Shown here one piece after another: positions 17,535 to 25,841 of a DNA stretch of 64,000 nucleotides. Numbering within the stretch: the stretch's first letter is position 1; every line of letters starts with the position of its first letter. A program made the position numbers and the translations under genes. Origin of the DNA: SZUA-368 sp028533045 (GTDB lineage: Bacteria; Spirochaetota; Spirochaetia; DSM-2461); the NCBI GenBank assembly GCA_050031985.1, contig JBNAIG010000014.1, positions 10,131 to 74,130 of the forward strand, in the 5' to 3' direction. A model generated the notes under the pieces. That model had not been told where the DNA came from. It made no database searches and saw only the letters and a program-made list of their open reading frames with translations.

Positions 17535-17540
17535 AAATAT

Positions 17541-17598
17541 AACTCGGAAGACTTGACTTATAAATTGCGCTCTGTTATAGTCTCAATGCTTCCGGGTT
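17541..17598 (+). promoter_or_regulatory. Strong promoter for rpsL, nested inside an inverted repeat
   Basis: TTGACT (17553-17558), a 17-base spacer and TATAGT (17576-17581) make a near-consensus promoter that would start transcription near 17588. The arms AACTCGGAAG (17541-17550) and CTTCCGGGTT (17589-17598) pair with one mismatch and bracket it. The structure could form in rpoC read-through RNA but not in RNA started at this promoter. Confidence 0.72.
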
Positions 17599-17631
17599 AT
17601 GTGATGAATATTATAAGGAGAAAATTGTCTA

Positions 17632-18006
17632 ATGCCGACGATTAACCAGTTGATTAGAAAGGGAAGAAAAGCTTCCGTTAAAAAGACTAACTCACCTGCT
17701 CTCCAGTCCTGTCCTCAGAGAAGAGGGGTTTGTACCAGGGTTATGACTATGACTCCTAAGAAACCTAATTCTGCTTTGAGAAAAGTGGCGAGAGTTAGAT
17801 TGAGCAATGGTATGGAAGCTACTGCTTATATTCCCGGAATTGGCCACAATCTCCAGGAGCACTCTGTTGTTCTGTTGAGAGGTGGTAGAGTGAAGGATCT
17901 TCCCGGTGTACGGTACCACATTGTGCGCGGTACCAAAGATGCACTGGGTGTAGATAGCAGAAAGCAGGCTCGTTCCAAGTATGGAACCAAGAAGCCTAAG
18001 GCCTAG
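17632..18006 (+). CDS. rpsL: 30S ribosomal protein S12
   Basis: S12 lines the decoding centre. The 124-aa product starts MPTINQLIRKGRK and keeps the conserved loops TPKKPNSALRK and GGRVKDLPGVRYH. The lysines whose mutation gives streptomycin resistance elsewhere are unaltered, so the sequence suggests a normal streptomycin site. AAGGAG precedes the ATG by nine bases. It leads a unit with rpsG under its own promoter. Confidence 0.96.
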   Translation: MPTINQLIRKGRKASVKKTNSPALQSCPQRRGVCTRVMTMTPKKPNSALRKVARVRLSNGMEATAYIPGIGHNLQEHSVVLLRGGRVKDLPGVRYHIVRGTKDALGVDSRKQARSKYGTKKPKA

Positions 18007-18014
18007 GGGAAGTT

Positions 18015-18485
18015 ATGTCCAGAAGAAGAGAAGCTCCCGTTAGACCTGTAAGTCCTGATGCGAAGTATGGAAGCCCTGTTGTTACCAAATTCATCAGGAG
18101 AATGATGGTTGACGGTAAAAAGTCCGTAAGTGCTAAGGTTATGTACAGCGCTATGGATATTATGGCTGATAAGGCTCAGAAAGATGCTCTTGAAGTGTTT
18201 CTCGGTGCCCTTGAAAATGTAAAACCCTCTTTTGAGGTAAAGTCTCGCCGAGTTGGTGGTTCTACTTATCAGGTTCCTATTGAGATCCGAGAAGTTCGCC
18301 GTGAAGCGTTGGCTATGAGATGGTTGATTGCTGCTGCACGTTCTAGAAGCGGTAGAAGCATGGGTGAAAAGCTGAGTGCTGAGTTGCTTGATGCTTTCAA
18401 TTCAACCGGATCTGCTTTTAAGAAAAAGGAAGATACCCACAGAATGGCTGAAGCTAATAAGGCTTTTAGTCACTATAAGTGGTAG
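18015..18485 (+). CDS. rpsG: 30S ribosomal protein S7
   Basis: S7 organises the 3' major domain of 16S rRNA and contacts E-site tRNA. The 156-aa product has the expected sequence RRREAPVRPVSPDAKYGSP at the N-terminus and RWLIAAARSRSGRSMGEKL in the middle. In many bacteria fusA follows rpsG; here a 380-bp non-coding gap and then tuf follow instead. Confidence 0.96.
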   Translation: MSRRREAPVRPVSPDAKYGSPVVTKFIRRMMVDGKKSVSAKVMYSAMDIMADKAQKDALEVFLGALENVKPSFEVKSRRVGGSTYQVPIEIREVRREALAMRWLIAAARSRSGRSMGEKLSAELLDAFNSTGSAFKKKEDTHRMAEANKAFSHYKW

Positions 18486-18865
18486 TCGTTCTTTAAATAC
18501 GGGGTGCCGCTCGTTGAGCGGGCATTCCGGAAATTGGTTAGTAACCTGCGATATGTCTGTTTATGCAGACCTCTTTCGATAGGATGTCCGGTTCGTTGGA
18601 TTATTGCTAAACCGCCGTGTTGACGGTAGGTAGCACCTGTTTTGACCGGGTTTGACAGTATATTTGTGTCTCTATTGCCGTTTAGGCGGTTTTTGAATCC
18701 TTTTCGTAAGATTTTTCTGCATAAAAACATAGAATCAGGTTCTTGCCCTGTTGTATATGATCTTGACTTTTGTTAATATCATCGTGCCAAAATTAGATTG
18801 GCGTGAATTGACTGTGATCAATTTTATATTTTTTGTGTTTTTGGAAGAGCCCAGGAGGATTTACG
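18486..18865 (+). promoter_or_regulatory. 380-bp non-coding gap before tuf, probable promoter and leader region
   Basis: No gene is visible in either strand. The DNA holds several -35-like boxes (TTGACA at 18652-18657, TTGACT at 18763-18768 and 18808-18813), none with a clean -10 at 16-18 bases. It also holds hairpin-forming stretches, for example CCGCTC/GAGCGG just after rpsG. No T-run terminator is seen. The region is likely to carry the tuf promoter and a structured leader. It lies where fusA would be in the classic str operon. Confidence 0.4.
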
Positions 18866-20053
18866 ATGGCTAAAGAAAAATTCGAAAGGACAAAACCGCA
18901 TGTAAATGTCGGTACCATTGGACACGTAGACCACGGTAAGACTACTCTTACTGCGGCTATCTCTATGTATTGTGCTTCTAAGACTGGTGATAAGGTTATG
19001 TCTTATGATCAGATTGACAACGCTCCCGAAGAAAGAGAGCGTGGTATTACCATTAATACCCGTCACGTTGAGTACCAGACCGGTGAACGACACTACGCTC
19101 ACGTAGACTGTCCCGGACATGCCGACTACATTAAGAACATGATTACCGGTGCTGCCCAGATGGATGGTGCTGTTCTTCTCGTAGCCGCTGACTCTGGTCC
19201 CGAACCCCAGACAAGAGAGCACATCCTTCTTGCTAAGCAGGTAGGTGTACCCAAGCTTATCGTTTTTATGAACAAGCTTGACCTGGCTGACCCCGAGTTG
19301 GTTGACCTGGTAGAGATGGAAGTTCAGGAACTCCTTTCCGAGTATGGTTATGATGGAGATACTACTCCCATTATTAAAGGTTCTGCATTCGAAGCTATGT
19401 CTAATCTGGAAGATGCCGATAAGACTGCTCCTATTCAGGAACTTCTCGATACTATGGATTCTTATTTTCCTGTTCCCGAGAGAGCAGTTGATAAGCCCTT
19501 CCTGATGCCCATCGAAGACGTTTTCTCTATCTCCGGTCGTGGTACCGTTGTAACAGGTAGAGTTGAGTCCGGTGTGGTTCACGTAGGTGACGAAATTGAA
19601 ATTGTTGGTGTACGGGAAACTCAGAAGACTACCTGTACCGGTGTTGAAATGTTTAACAAGCTTCTTGACGAAGGTCAGGCTGGTGACAACATTGGTGCAC
19701 TTCTTCGTGGTGTAGATAAAAATCAGGTAGAAAGAGGACAGGTTCTTTGTAAGCCTGGAACAATTTCTCCCCATGCCAAGTTTGAGGCATCTATCTACTG
19801 TCTTACCAAGGATGAAGGTGGACGTCACAATCCCTTCTTCACTGGTTATAGACCCCAGTTTTACTTCCGGACCACTGATATTACCGGTACCGTAACTCTT
19901 CCTGCTGACAAGCAGATGGTTATGCCCGGTGACAACACTACCATTTCCGGTGAGCTGATTCACCCCATCGCCATGGATAAAGGACTTCGGTTCGCTATCC
20001 GCGAAGGTGGTAGAACTGTAGCTTCCGGTCAGGTAACTGAAATTACTGAATAG
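18866..20053 (+). CDS. tuf: Elongation factor Tu
   Basis: EF-Tu carries aminoacyl-tRNA to the ribosome. ATG 18866 follows CCAGGAGGA, and the upstream in-frame extension is leader. The 395-aa product has all G-domain motifs: GHVDHGKTT (G1), the switch region with RGITINT, DCPGHADY (G3), NKLD (G4) and the SA motif in KGSAFEA (G5). Domains 2 and 3 follow at normal length. A terminator sits between tuf and rpsJ, so tuf can be expressed in excess of the S10 operon. Confidence 0.97.
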   Translation: MAKEKFERTKPHVNVGTIGHVDHGKTTLTAAISMYCASKTGDKVMSYDQIDNAPEERERGITINTRHVEYQTGERHYAHVDCPGHADYIKNMITGAAQMDGAVLLVAADSGPEPQTREHILLAKQVGVPKLIVFMNKLDLADPELVDLVEMEVQELLSEYGYDGDTTPIIKGSAFEAMSNLEDADKTAPIQELLDTMDSYFPVPERAVDKPFLMPIEDVFSISGRGTVVTGRVESGVVHVGDEIEIVGVRETQKTTCTGVEMFNKLLDEGQAGDNIGALLRGVDKNQVERGQVLCKPGTISPHAKFEASIYCLTKDEGGRHNPFFTGYRPQFYFRTTDITGTVTLPADKQMVMPGDNTTISGELIHPIAMDKGLRFAIREGGRTVASGQVTEITE

Positions 20054-20068
20054 TTAATTGGAGAGGGT

Positions 20069-20097
20069 GCCGCCCCTTTATAGGGCGGCGCTTTTTT
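20069..20097 (+). terminator. Intrinsic terminator/attenuator between tuf and rpsJ
   Basis: GCCGCCC (20069-20075) pairs with GGGCGGC (20083-20089), with a seven-base loop and a T run at 20092-20097. It lies 15 bases after the tuf stop and just before the rpsJ ribosome site. The downstream operon must therefore depend on read-through or antitermination, as I see no promoter in the short remaining gap. Confidence 0.8.
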
Positions 20098-20111
20098 CTC
20101 CCGGAGGAATG

Positions 20112-20420
20112 ATGGCTAACGAGAAGATTAGAGTAAGGTTAAGAGGATTTGACGCGGAATTGGTTGATCAGAGCGCTAGATCTATTGTAGATGCGGCTCA
20201 GAAGAAGGGTGCCAGAGTATCTGGTCCTGTTCCTCTTCCTACTAAAATCAACAAATTTACGGTTTTGAAATCAACTTTTGTTAATAAGAAATCTAGAGAG
20301 CAGTTCGAAATGCGAACTCACAAAAGACTGATTGATATACTTGAACCAACCTCTGCTGTTATGGACGCGCTGATGGGACTTGAACTTCCCGCCGGTGTTG
20401 ATGTCGATATCAAACAGTAA
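20112..20420 (+). CDS. rpsJ: 30S ribosomal protein S10
   Basis: S10 is a 30S head protein and the NusG/NusB contact in antitermination. Tandem ATGs occur at 20109 and 20112. I choose 20112 because GGAGG is only one base from the first, and because MANEKIRVRLRGFD then gives the standard 102 aa. The conserved LPTKINKFTVLKSTFVNKKS and MRTHKRLIDI segments are present. It opens the S10-spc-alpha supercluster. Confidence 0.95.
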   Translation: MANEKIRVRLRGFDAELVDQSARSIVDAAQKKGARVSGPVPLPTKINKFTVLKSTFVNKKSREQFEMRTHKRLIDILEPTSAVMDALMGLELPAGVDVDIKQ

Positions 20421-20446
20421 GTTAGTTGGGTGTACTGAGGAAAAAA

Positions 20447-21070
20447 ATGGTCGGATTGATTGGTAAAAAGATCGGAATGACACAAGTGTTCGACGCAGAT
20501 GGTGAATTGACACCTGTAACTGTTATATCTGTCGAACCTAATGTGGTTGTTGCCAGCAAAACGGAAGAAACGGACGGCTATGAAGCTGTTGTACTGGGTT
20601 CCGTAGAAAAGAAAGCAAGTCGGGTTTCCAAACCCTATGCTGGCCAGTTTAAGGGCGATGTAGCCCCTAGAAGACATCTCGTAGAAATGCGGGATTTTGA
20701 AAAGGAATGTACTGTCGGAGACTCCTTTGGTGTTGAGTTGTTCGAAGACATGAGATATGTAGATGTAATCGGTACTACCAAAGGTAAAGGTTTCCAGGGT
20801 GTTATGAAGCGTCACAACTTTAAGGGTGGACGCAAGACCCATGGTTCCAAGTTCCATAGAGCAAATGGTTCTACCGGTATGGCTGCTTACCCCTCCAAGG
20901 TTATCAAGGGAACCAAGATGGCCGGACGAATGGGTGGTGAGCGAAAGACTGTACAGAATCTCGCTGTTGTAAAAGTGGATCAGGAAAAGGGCGTTCTCCT
21001 CATTAGAGGTGCCGTTCCCGGTACCAAGGACAGCATGGTCCTTGTTCGCAAGGCAAAGAAGAAGAGGTAG
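20447..21070 (+). CDS. rplC: 50S ribosomal protein L3
   Basis: L3 initiates 50S assembly and reaches the peptidyl-transferase centre. From ATG 20447 (after TGAGGAA) the 207-aa product begins MVGLIGKKIGMTQVF. It holds the long central extension with KGKGFQGVMKRHNFKGG and the Gln-containing loop that is methylated in E. coli (GGERKTVQN). Seven further codons upstream are open but lack family similarity. Confidence 0.95.
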   Translation: MVGLIGKKIGMTQVFDADGELTPVTVISVEPNVVVASKTEETDGYEAVVLGSVEKKASRVSKPYAGQFKGDVAPRRHLVEMRDFEKECTVGDSFGVELFEDMRYVDVIGTTKGKGFQGVMKRHNFKGGRKTHGSKFHRANGSTGMAAYPSKVIKGTKMAGRMGGERKTVQNLAVVKVDQEKGVLLIRGAVPGTKDSMVLVRKAKKKR

Positions 21071-21073
21071 TAG

Positions 21074-21700
21074 ATGGAAAAGAAAGTTTACTCCGTTGAC
21101 GGAAAAGAAGTTAAAAGCATTGAGCTTAGCGATTCCGTATTTGCCAGAGAAGTAAGTGAAGGATCCATTTACAACGCTATTAAAAACGAGCTGGCGAATA
21201 AGAGAGTCGGAACTGCTTCAACCAAAGGTAGAAGCGAAGTTAAAGGAAGTGGTGCCAAACCCTGGAGACAGAAGGGAACTGGACGGGCGAGAGCCGGTCA
21301 CAAGAGATCCCCTGTATGGGTTGGCGGTGGTATCGTCTTTGGTCCTAAGCCCAGAGATTATAGTTACAAGCTTCCCAAGAAAATAAAGAGACTGGCTATT
21401 AAGTCTATTCTGAGCCTCAAAGCTCAGGATGATGCCAAGTTCAAGGTTGTTGAGGATTTCACTGTTGAATCCGGCAAAACCAAGGATCTGGTAAAGTTGC
21501 TTAAGAATCTGGTTTCCGATGAACGAACTGTTATTATCCTTAAGGATGATGACAGCATGGTGAAAAGAGCCGGCGCTAATATCGCCAATGTAAACATTCT
21601 GTCTTACAACAGACTGAATGCCCACGACCTTTTCTATGGCAAGAATGTTCTTGTTCTGGAAGGTGCGGCTCTCAAGCTGAATGAATTCTATGCTAATTGA
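21074..21700 (+). CDS. rplD: 50S ribosomal protein L4
   Basis: L4 lines the nascent-chain exit tunnel and in E. coli attenuates the S10 operon. The 208-aa product contains the tunnel loop with KPWRQKGTGRARAG and a following VWVGGGIVFGPKPRDY. It begins three bases after rplC, with a TAG-TAG-ATG junction. No S10-type leader for L4 control was recognised upstream of rpsJ. Confidence 0.95.
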   Translation: MEKKVYSVDGKEVKSIELSDSVFAREVSEGSIYNAIKNELANKRVGTASTKGRSEVKGSGAKPWRQKGTGRARAGHKRSPVWVGGGIVFGPKPRDYSYKLPKKIKRLAIKSILSLKAQDDAKFKVVEDFTVESGKTKDLVKLLKNLVSDERTVIILKDDDSMVKRAGANIANVNILSYNRLNAHDLFYGKNVLVLEGAALKLNEFYAN

Positions 21701-21708
21701 GGTTGAGT

Positions 21709-22023
21709 ATGGATGCTAGTCAGATAATTTTAGAGCCTGTTCTTACAGAAAAGACAAACATTCTGAAAGAACAGGACAAGAAAAAATACGTTTTTAAGGT
21801 TGCCAAAAAGGCTAACAAAGTAGAGATCATGAAAGCAATTGACGCTCTTTACTCTGTAAAGCCCATTTCTTGCAATATTGTTAATGTAAGAGGCAAGAAA
21901 CGAGCTAACATGCCCGTTTCAAAGACAACCTATAAAAGAGGTTACGGCTTAACCGCTTCTTGGAAGAAAGCCGTAGTTACCATGGCCCCCGGGGATAAAA
22001 TTGATATCCTGGAAGGCGTGTAA
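21709..22023 (+). CDS. rplW: 50S ribosomal protein L23
   Basis: L23 sits at the tunnel exit and binds trigger factor and SRP. I choose ATG 21709 (MDASQIILEPVLTEKT), preceded by GAGGTTGAG, over an in-frame TTG four codons upstream that overlaps rplD. The resulting 104 aa is normal. The conserved C-terminal GYGLTASWKKAVVTM is visible. Confidence 0.93.
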   Translation: MDASQIILEPVLTEKTNILKEQDKKKYVFKVAKKANKVEIMKAIDALYSVKPISCNIVNVRGKKRANMPVSKTTYKRGYGLTASWKKAVVTMAPGDKIDILEGV

Positions 22024-22044
22024 GGTTAAAGGGAGACTGTTAAA

Positions 22045-22869
22045 ATGGGTATGAAGACATATAACCCCAGGACACCGTCCCAGAGATACAGACAGAGTCT
22101 GGATTTCGAGGAAATTACCAGAAGCACACCGGAAAAGAGCCTTTCCCGGGGTGTTTCAAGTAAAGCCGGGCGTGGTGCCGGCGGTAGAATCAGTGTTCGT
22201 CGTCGAGGTGGTGGACACAAGAGAAAGTTTCGAGTAATCGACTTCAAGCGTGATAAGTTTGGTGTTCCCGGCAAGATTGCCGAGATCGAATACGATCCCA
22301 ACAGAAGCGCTAATATTGCTCTTGTTAACTACGTTGACGGAGAAAAAAGATACATCCTTTGTCCCAAGGGTATGAAGGTTGGCGATCAGGTTGTCAGCGG
22401 TAAGGACGCTCCTATTGAAGTAGGAAACGCTCTTCCCCTGGAAAACATTCCTGTAGGTCGTCTTGTTCATGCTGTTGAATTGCAGATTGGACGAGGTGCT
22501 CAGCTCGTAAGAGCCGCCGGTGGTAGTGCGCTTATCGCTGCTAAAGAGGGTCAGTACGTAACCCTTAAGCTTTCTTCCGGTGAAATGAGAATGGTTCATA
22601 AAAGATGTATCGCTACCATCGGTGAAGTTGGTAACGAAGATCACATGAACGTAAAGATCGGTAAGGCCGGACGTTCCCGCTGGATGGGTAAACGGCCCAA
22701 GGTTCGAGGTGTTGTAATGAACCCCGTCGATCACCCCCATGGTGGTGGTGAAGGTAAGACTTCCGGAGGACGTCATCCCGTTTCTCCCTGGGGTAAACCG
22801 ACTAAGGGTTACAAAACCAGAAAGAAACATAAGAACTCTGACAAGTTTATTGTCAAGAGAAGAAAGTAA
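22045..22869 (+). CDS. rplB: 50S ribosomal protein L2
   Basis: L2 is required for subunit joining and peptidyl transfer. The 274-aa product starts MGMKTYNPRTPSQRYRQ and contains GGGHKRKFRVIDFKR, IGRGAQLVRAAG, and the C-terminal MNPVDHPHGGGEGKTSGGRHP loop that bears the conserved histidine near the peptidyl-transferase centre. An in-frame ATG two codons later is an alternative start. Confidence 0.96.
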   Translation: MGMKTYNPRTPSQRYRQSLDFEEITRSTPEKSLSRGVSSKAGRGAGGRISVRRRGGGHKRKFRVIDFKRDKFGVPGKIAEIEYDPNRSANIALVNYVDGEKRYILCPKGMKVGDQVVSGKDAPIEVGNALPLENIPVGRLVHAVELQIGRGAQLVRAAGGSALIAAKEGQYVTLKLSSGEMRMVHKRCIATIGEVGNEDHMNVKIGKAGRSRWMGKRPKVRGVVMNPVDHPHGGGEGKTSGGRHPVSPWGKPTKGYKTRKKHKNSDKFIVKRRK

Positions 22870-22881
22870 TAGGAGTTTGCC

Positions 22882-23160
22882 ATGTCCAGATCAGTAAAGA
22901 AGGGCCCCTTTGTGGCAAAGAGTTTATATAAGAAGGTTCTCGCCGAGAGTGAAGCTGCCAAGAAGGGAATGATTAAAACTTATTCCCGTTCTTCCACAAT
23001 CATTCCCGAGATGGTTGGCATGACCATTTCCGTATACAACGGAAAGACCTGGGTTCCCGTTTACGTAACCGAGAACCTGGTAGGTCACAAGCTGGGAGAA
23101 TTTTCCCCTACCAGAACTTACCGCGGTCATGCCGCGTCTGATAAGAAGGCCAGGAGATAG
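22882..23160 (+). CDS. rpsS: 30S ribosomal protein S19
   Basis: This 92-aa protein of the 30S head pairs with S13. It begins MSRSVKKGPFVAKSLYKKV and has the family signature around ITVYNGK-like SVYNGKTWVPVYV and GHKLGEFSPTRTYRGH. A TAGGAG site precedes it, and rplV starts two bases after its stop. Confidence 0.95.
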   Translation: MSRSVKKGPFVAKSLYKKVLAESEAAKKGMIKTYSRSSTIIPEMVGMTISVYNGKTWVPVYVTENLVGHKLGEFSPTRTYRGHAASDKKARR

Positions 23161-23162
23161 GT

Positions 23163-23525
23163 ATGGAAGCAAAGAAAGGTTATAGTGCAAAGGTAAAGAA
23201 TTTACCCATGTCTCCTTTTAAGATCAGACCTATTGCGGACAATATCCGCAGAAAGCCCTATGTTGAAGCTGTTGCCATTTTGGAAGCGCTTCCCAACAAA
23301 GGTGCCAAGTATCTTAAGAAGCTTGTGGAATCTGCTGCTGCTAACGCACTTTATCAGAATGATATGCTTGATGAAGAAATGCTCTTCATCAGCGAACTGA
23401 TGGTTGACGGTGGTCCTACCGCTAAAAGAATGTGGCCCCGTTCCAGAGGACGGGCGGACCGGATTCTTAAAAGAACCAGCCATATTTCCGTCGTTCTCGA
23501 CGAAATTAGCAAGGCAGGAGAGTAA
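23163..23525 (+). CDS. rplV: 50S ribosomal protein L22
   Basis: L22 contributes the extended hairpin in the exit tunnel that helps define the macrolide site. The 120-aa product contains SPFKIRPIADNIRRKPY and the tunnel hairpin GPTAKRMWPRSRGRADRI. It lies two bases after rpsS and two bases before rpsC, as expected for tight coupling. Confidence 0.95.
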   Translation: MEAKKGYSAKVKNLPMSPFKIRPIADNIRRKPYVEAVAILEALPNKGAKYLKKLVESAAANALYQNDMLDEEMLFISELMVDGGPTAKRMWPRSRGRADRILKRTSHISVVLDEISKAGE

Positions 23526-23527
23526 CG

Positions 23528-24229
23528 ATGGGACAGAAAGTTAATCCTTACGGTTTTAGATTGGGTGTTAACAAGACCTGGAAATCCAGATGGTATGTTG
23601 ACCCCAGAGATTATGCTAAGACTCTTCATGAAGATCTTATGCTGAGAAAAACGTTTCTGGACTATCCCGAAACCAAAGGTGCTGACATCGGTGATGTAGA
23701 AATCATCCGTCAGCCCCAGATGATCACCATGATCGTTCATACGGCCAGACCCGGTGTTATCATCGGTTCCAAGGGAGCTACCATTGAAAAGATCAGCGGT
23801 AGACTTCAGAAACTGACCGATAAAAAGATCCAGGTAAAGATCAGAGAGATCAAGAAGCCCGAAGCTGACGCTCAGGTTATTGCTCTGAACATTGCCAAGC
23901 AGCTTAAAGGAAGAGCCGCCTTCAGACGTGTTCTCAAAATGGCTGTACAGAACGCTATGAAAACTGGCGTTCAGGGAATCAAAATCAAGATTTCCGGAAG
24001 ATTGGGTGGAGCTGAAATGGCTCGAACCATGGAAATGAAGGAAGGAAGAATCCCCCTTCACACTCTCCGGGCCGATATTGATTACGGTTTTGCCGAATCC
24101 CACACCACTTTTGGTGTAATCGGTGTTAAAGTCTGGATCTTCCAGGGAGAGGTTTACGGTCAGGAAAAGAATGACGATGCCGGCCTCTTGGCAAAAAAAC
24201 AGAGAGAGAAATCTCAGGCAAGGAGTTAG
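23528..24229 (+). CDS. rpsC: 30S ribosomal protein S3
   Basis: S3 forms part of the mRNA entry helicase. The 233-aa product begins MGQKVNPYGFRLGVNKTW, has a KH domain with the loop PGVIIGSKGATIEK (about residues 74-87), and a C-terminal domain with KIKISGRLGGAEMARTM. Length and order are standard. Confidence 0.96.
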   Translation: MGQKVNPYGFRLGVNKTWKSRWYVDPRDYAKTLHEDLMLRKTFLDYPETKGADIGDVEIIRQPQMITMIVHTARPGVIIGSKGATIEKISGRLQKLTDKKIQVKIREIKKPEADAQVIALNIAKQLKGRAAFRRVLKMAVQNAMKTGVQGIKIKISGRLGGAEMARTMEMKEGRIPLHTLRADIDYGFAESHTTFGVIGVKVWIFQGEVYGQEKNDDAGLLAKKQREKSQARS

Positions 24230-24232
24230 GTA

Positions 24233-24649
24233 ATGCTGAGTCCCAAAAAGACAAAGTTTAGAAAACGCCAGAGAGGAACAATGAAGGGTAACGCCACCAG
24301 AGGTAATACTATTGCCTTTGGTGAGTTCGGCCTTGTCGCTCTCGATAGAAAGTGGATTACCGCCCGTCAGATAGAAGCTGCTCGTGTTGCCATGACACGT
24401 CACTGTAAGAGAGCAGGTAAGGTTTGGATTCGGATTTTTCCCGATGTACCTTACACCAAGAAGCCTGCCGAAACTCGAATGGGTAAGGGTAAAGGTGCCC
24501 CCGAAAAGTGGGTTGCCGTTGTAAAACCTGGAACGGTAATGTTCGAACTGGCCGGTGTTGAGCCTGAATTGGCACGCCGAGCTATGGAATTGGCTGGAAG
24601 CAAGCTTCCGATCAAAACCAAGTTTGTAGAAAAGCACGGGGAGAATTAG
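24233..24649 (+). CDS. rplP: 50S ribosomal protein L16
   Basis: L16 binds near the A-site tRNA elbow. The 138-aa product starts MLSPKKTKFRKRQRG and shows FGEFGLVALDRKWITARQIEAAR and the loop around RMGKGKGAPEKWVAVVKPG. It begins three bases after rpsC and precedes rpmC by three bases. Confidence 0.96.
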   Translation: MLSPKKTKFRKRQRGTMKGNATRGNTIAFGEFGLVALDRKWITARQIEAARVAMTRHCKRAGKVWIRIFPDVPYTKKPAETRMGKGKGAPEKWVAVVKPGTVMFELAGVEPELARRAMELAGSKLPIKTKFVEKHGEN

Positions 24650-24652
24650 GAC

Positions 24653-24853
24653 ATGAAAGAAACTTTTAATGACCTGACCCTTGACGAGATGAAGAGCAAG
24701 AAAGCGGAACTGACTAAAAGAATGCACGATATCCGTTTTGAGATGGTTCTGGGACATTTGGAAAATCCTATGGAAAAGAGACTTGTCCGCAGAAAAATCG
24801 CCCGTCTTAGTACCCTGATCAACGAAGTTGAATCGGGTAAAAGAAAGGCATAG
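24653..24853 (+). CDS. rpmC: 50S ribosomal protein L29
   Basis: This 66-aa two-helix protein sits at the tunnel exit beside L23. It has the family pattern, with LTLDEMKSKKAELTKRMHDIRFE in the first helix and VRRKIARLSTLINE in the second. The start ATG follows GGGGAGAATTAGG, with the site inside the end of rplP. Confidence 0.93.
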   Translation: MKETFNDLTLDEMKSKKAELTKRMHDIRFEMVLGHLENPMEKRLVRRKIARLSTLINEVESGKRKA

Positions 24854-24869
24854 GGTTGAGGTAAAATAA

Positions 24870-25130
24870 ATGAGTGATAAGACAGTTAACAAAAAAAGTT
24901 TTACCGGCCTCGTTGTCAGCAACAAAATGGATAAGACCATCGTTGTAAAGATTTCTACCAAGAAACTGGATCCTCTTTACAAGAAGTACGTATCCAAGTC
25001 GGTAAAATACAAGGCTCATGATGAAAAGAATGAGGCTAATGAAGGTGATACGGTTCGTATTCTTGAATGCAGACCTATCAGCAAAGATAAAACCTGGGTA
25101 CTCCAGGAAATCGTTGAACGGGCCAAATAG
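24870..25130 (+). CDS. rpsQ: 30S ribosomal protein S17
   Basis: S17 is an OB-fold primary 16S rRNA binder. The 86-aa product shows TGLVVSNKMDKTIVVKI, YVSKSVKYKAHDE and GDTVRILECRPISKDKTW. The upstream GGTTGAGGT provides a loose ribosome site. It lies 16 bases after rpmC. Confidence 0.94.
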   Translation: MSDKTVNKKSFTGLVVSNKMDKTIVVKISTKKLDPLYKKYVSKSVKYKAHDEKNEANEGDTVRILECRPISKDKTWVLQEIVERAK

Positions 25131-25145
25131 GTAACTGGAGGAAGT

Positions 25146-25514
25146 ATGATTCAGGATAATACGTATTTAAACGTAGCGGATAACTCCGGTGCCAAAAAGG
25201 TTCAGTGTATTAAAGTTCTCGGCGGAAGCCATAGAAGGTTTGCTACTGTAGGCGACATTATTGTTGTAACAGTAAAAGACGCTCTGCCCAATGCAGCCAT
25301 CAAGAAAGGTGATGTTAAGAAGGCCGTTATCGTTCGTACTCACAAAGAGTATCGACGACTGGACGGTACTTACATTCGCTTTGACGACAATGCTTGTGTA
25401 ATCCTTGATGCGAACCTGGCTCCTGTTGGTAAGCGTATTTTCGGACCGGTAGCAAGAGAGCTGCGGGACACGGGATATATGAAAGTTGTATCCCTTGCGC
25501 CGGAAGTACTTTAG
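25146..25514 (+). CDS. rplN: 50S ribosomal protein L14
   Basis: The 122-aa product begins MIQDNTYLNVADNSGAKKV, which is the conserved L14 N-terminus, and ends with REL-type RELRDTGYMKVVSLAPEVL. L14 forms intersubunit bridges with 16S rRNA and is the binding site of the silencing factor RsfS. It follows an ACTGGAGGAAGT ribosome site and starts the classic spc operon order. Confidence 0.96.
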   Translation: MIQDNTYLNVADNSGAKKVQCIKVLGGSHRRFATVGDIIVVTVKDALPNAAIKKGDVKKAVIVRTHKEYRRLDGTYIRFDDNACVILDANLAPVGKRIFGPVARELRDTGYMKVVSLAPEVL

Positions 25515-25523
25515 GAGTTAATC

Positions 25524-25841
25524 ATGACTGATGTAAAGGTTAAGCTTAAAAAAGGTGACAATGTACGTGTGATTGCCGGAAAAGACAAAGGCAAGGAAGG
25601 ACGTATATTAAAGATTGACAGAAAAGATGGAAGAGTCATCGTGGAAGGTCTTAACATGGTTAAAAAGTCCATGAGACCCCAGCGTGAAGGAGAAAAGGGC
25701 AGCATTGCTGAAATCGAAGCTCCTCTGCAGATTTCCAACGTAATGATTCTTTGCAAGAAGTGCGGACCTACTCGAATTGGTTATCAGGTAACTGAAGACG
25801 CCAAGCATCGGGTTTGTAAGAAATGTGGGGAAAGACTGTAA
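25524..25841 (+). CDS. rplX: 50S ribosomal protein L24
   Basis: L24 is an assembly initiator with a KOW motif (VIAGKDKGKEGRILKI, residues 15-30). At 105 aa, it carries two CxxC pairs in the C-terminal part, CKKCGPTR and CKKCGERL, which probably bind zinc. Its TAA stop shares an A with the ATG of rplE (TAATG), implying coupling. Confidence 0.94.
   Translation: MTDVKVKLKKGDNVRVIAGKDKGKEGRILKIDRKDGRVIVEGLNMVKKSMRPQREGEKGSIAEIEAPLQISNVMILCKKCGPTRIGYQVTEDAKHRVCKKCGERL

Noticed and set aside
18763..18830. A definite tuf promoter
   Set aside because: The TTGACT boxes at 18763 and 18808 have no acceptable -10 at 16-18 bases, so I list the region only as probable.
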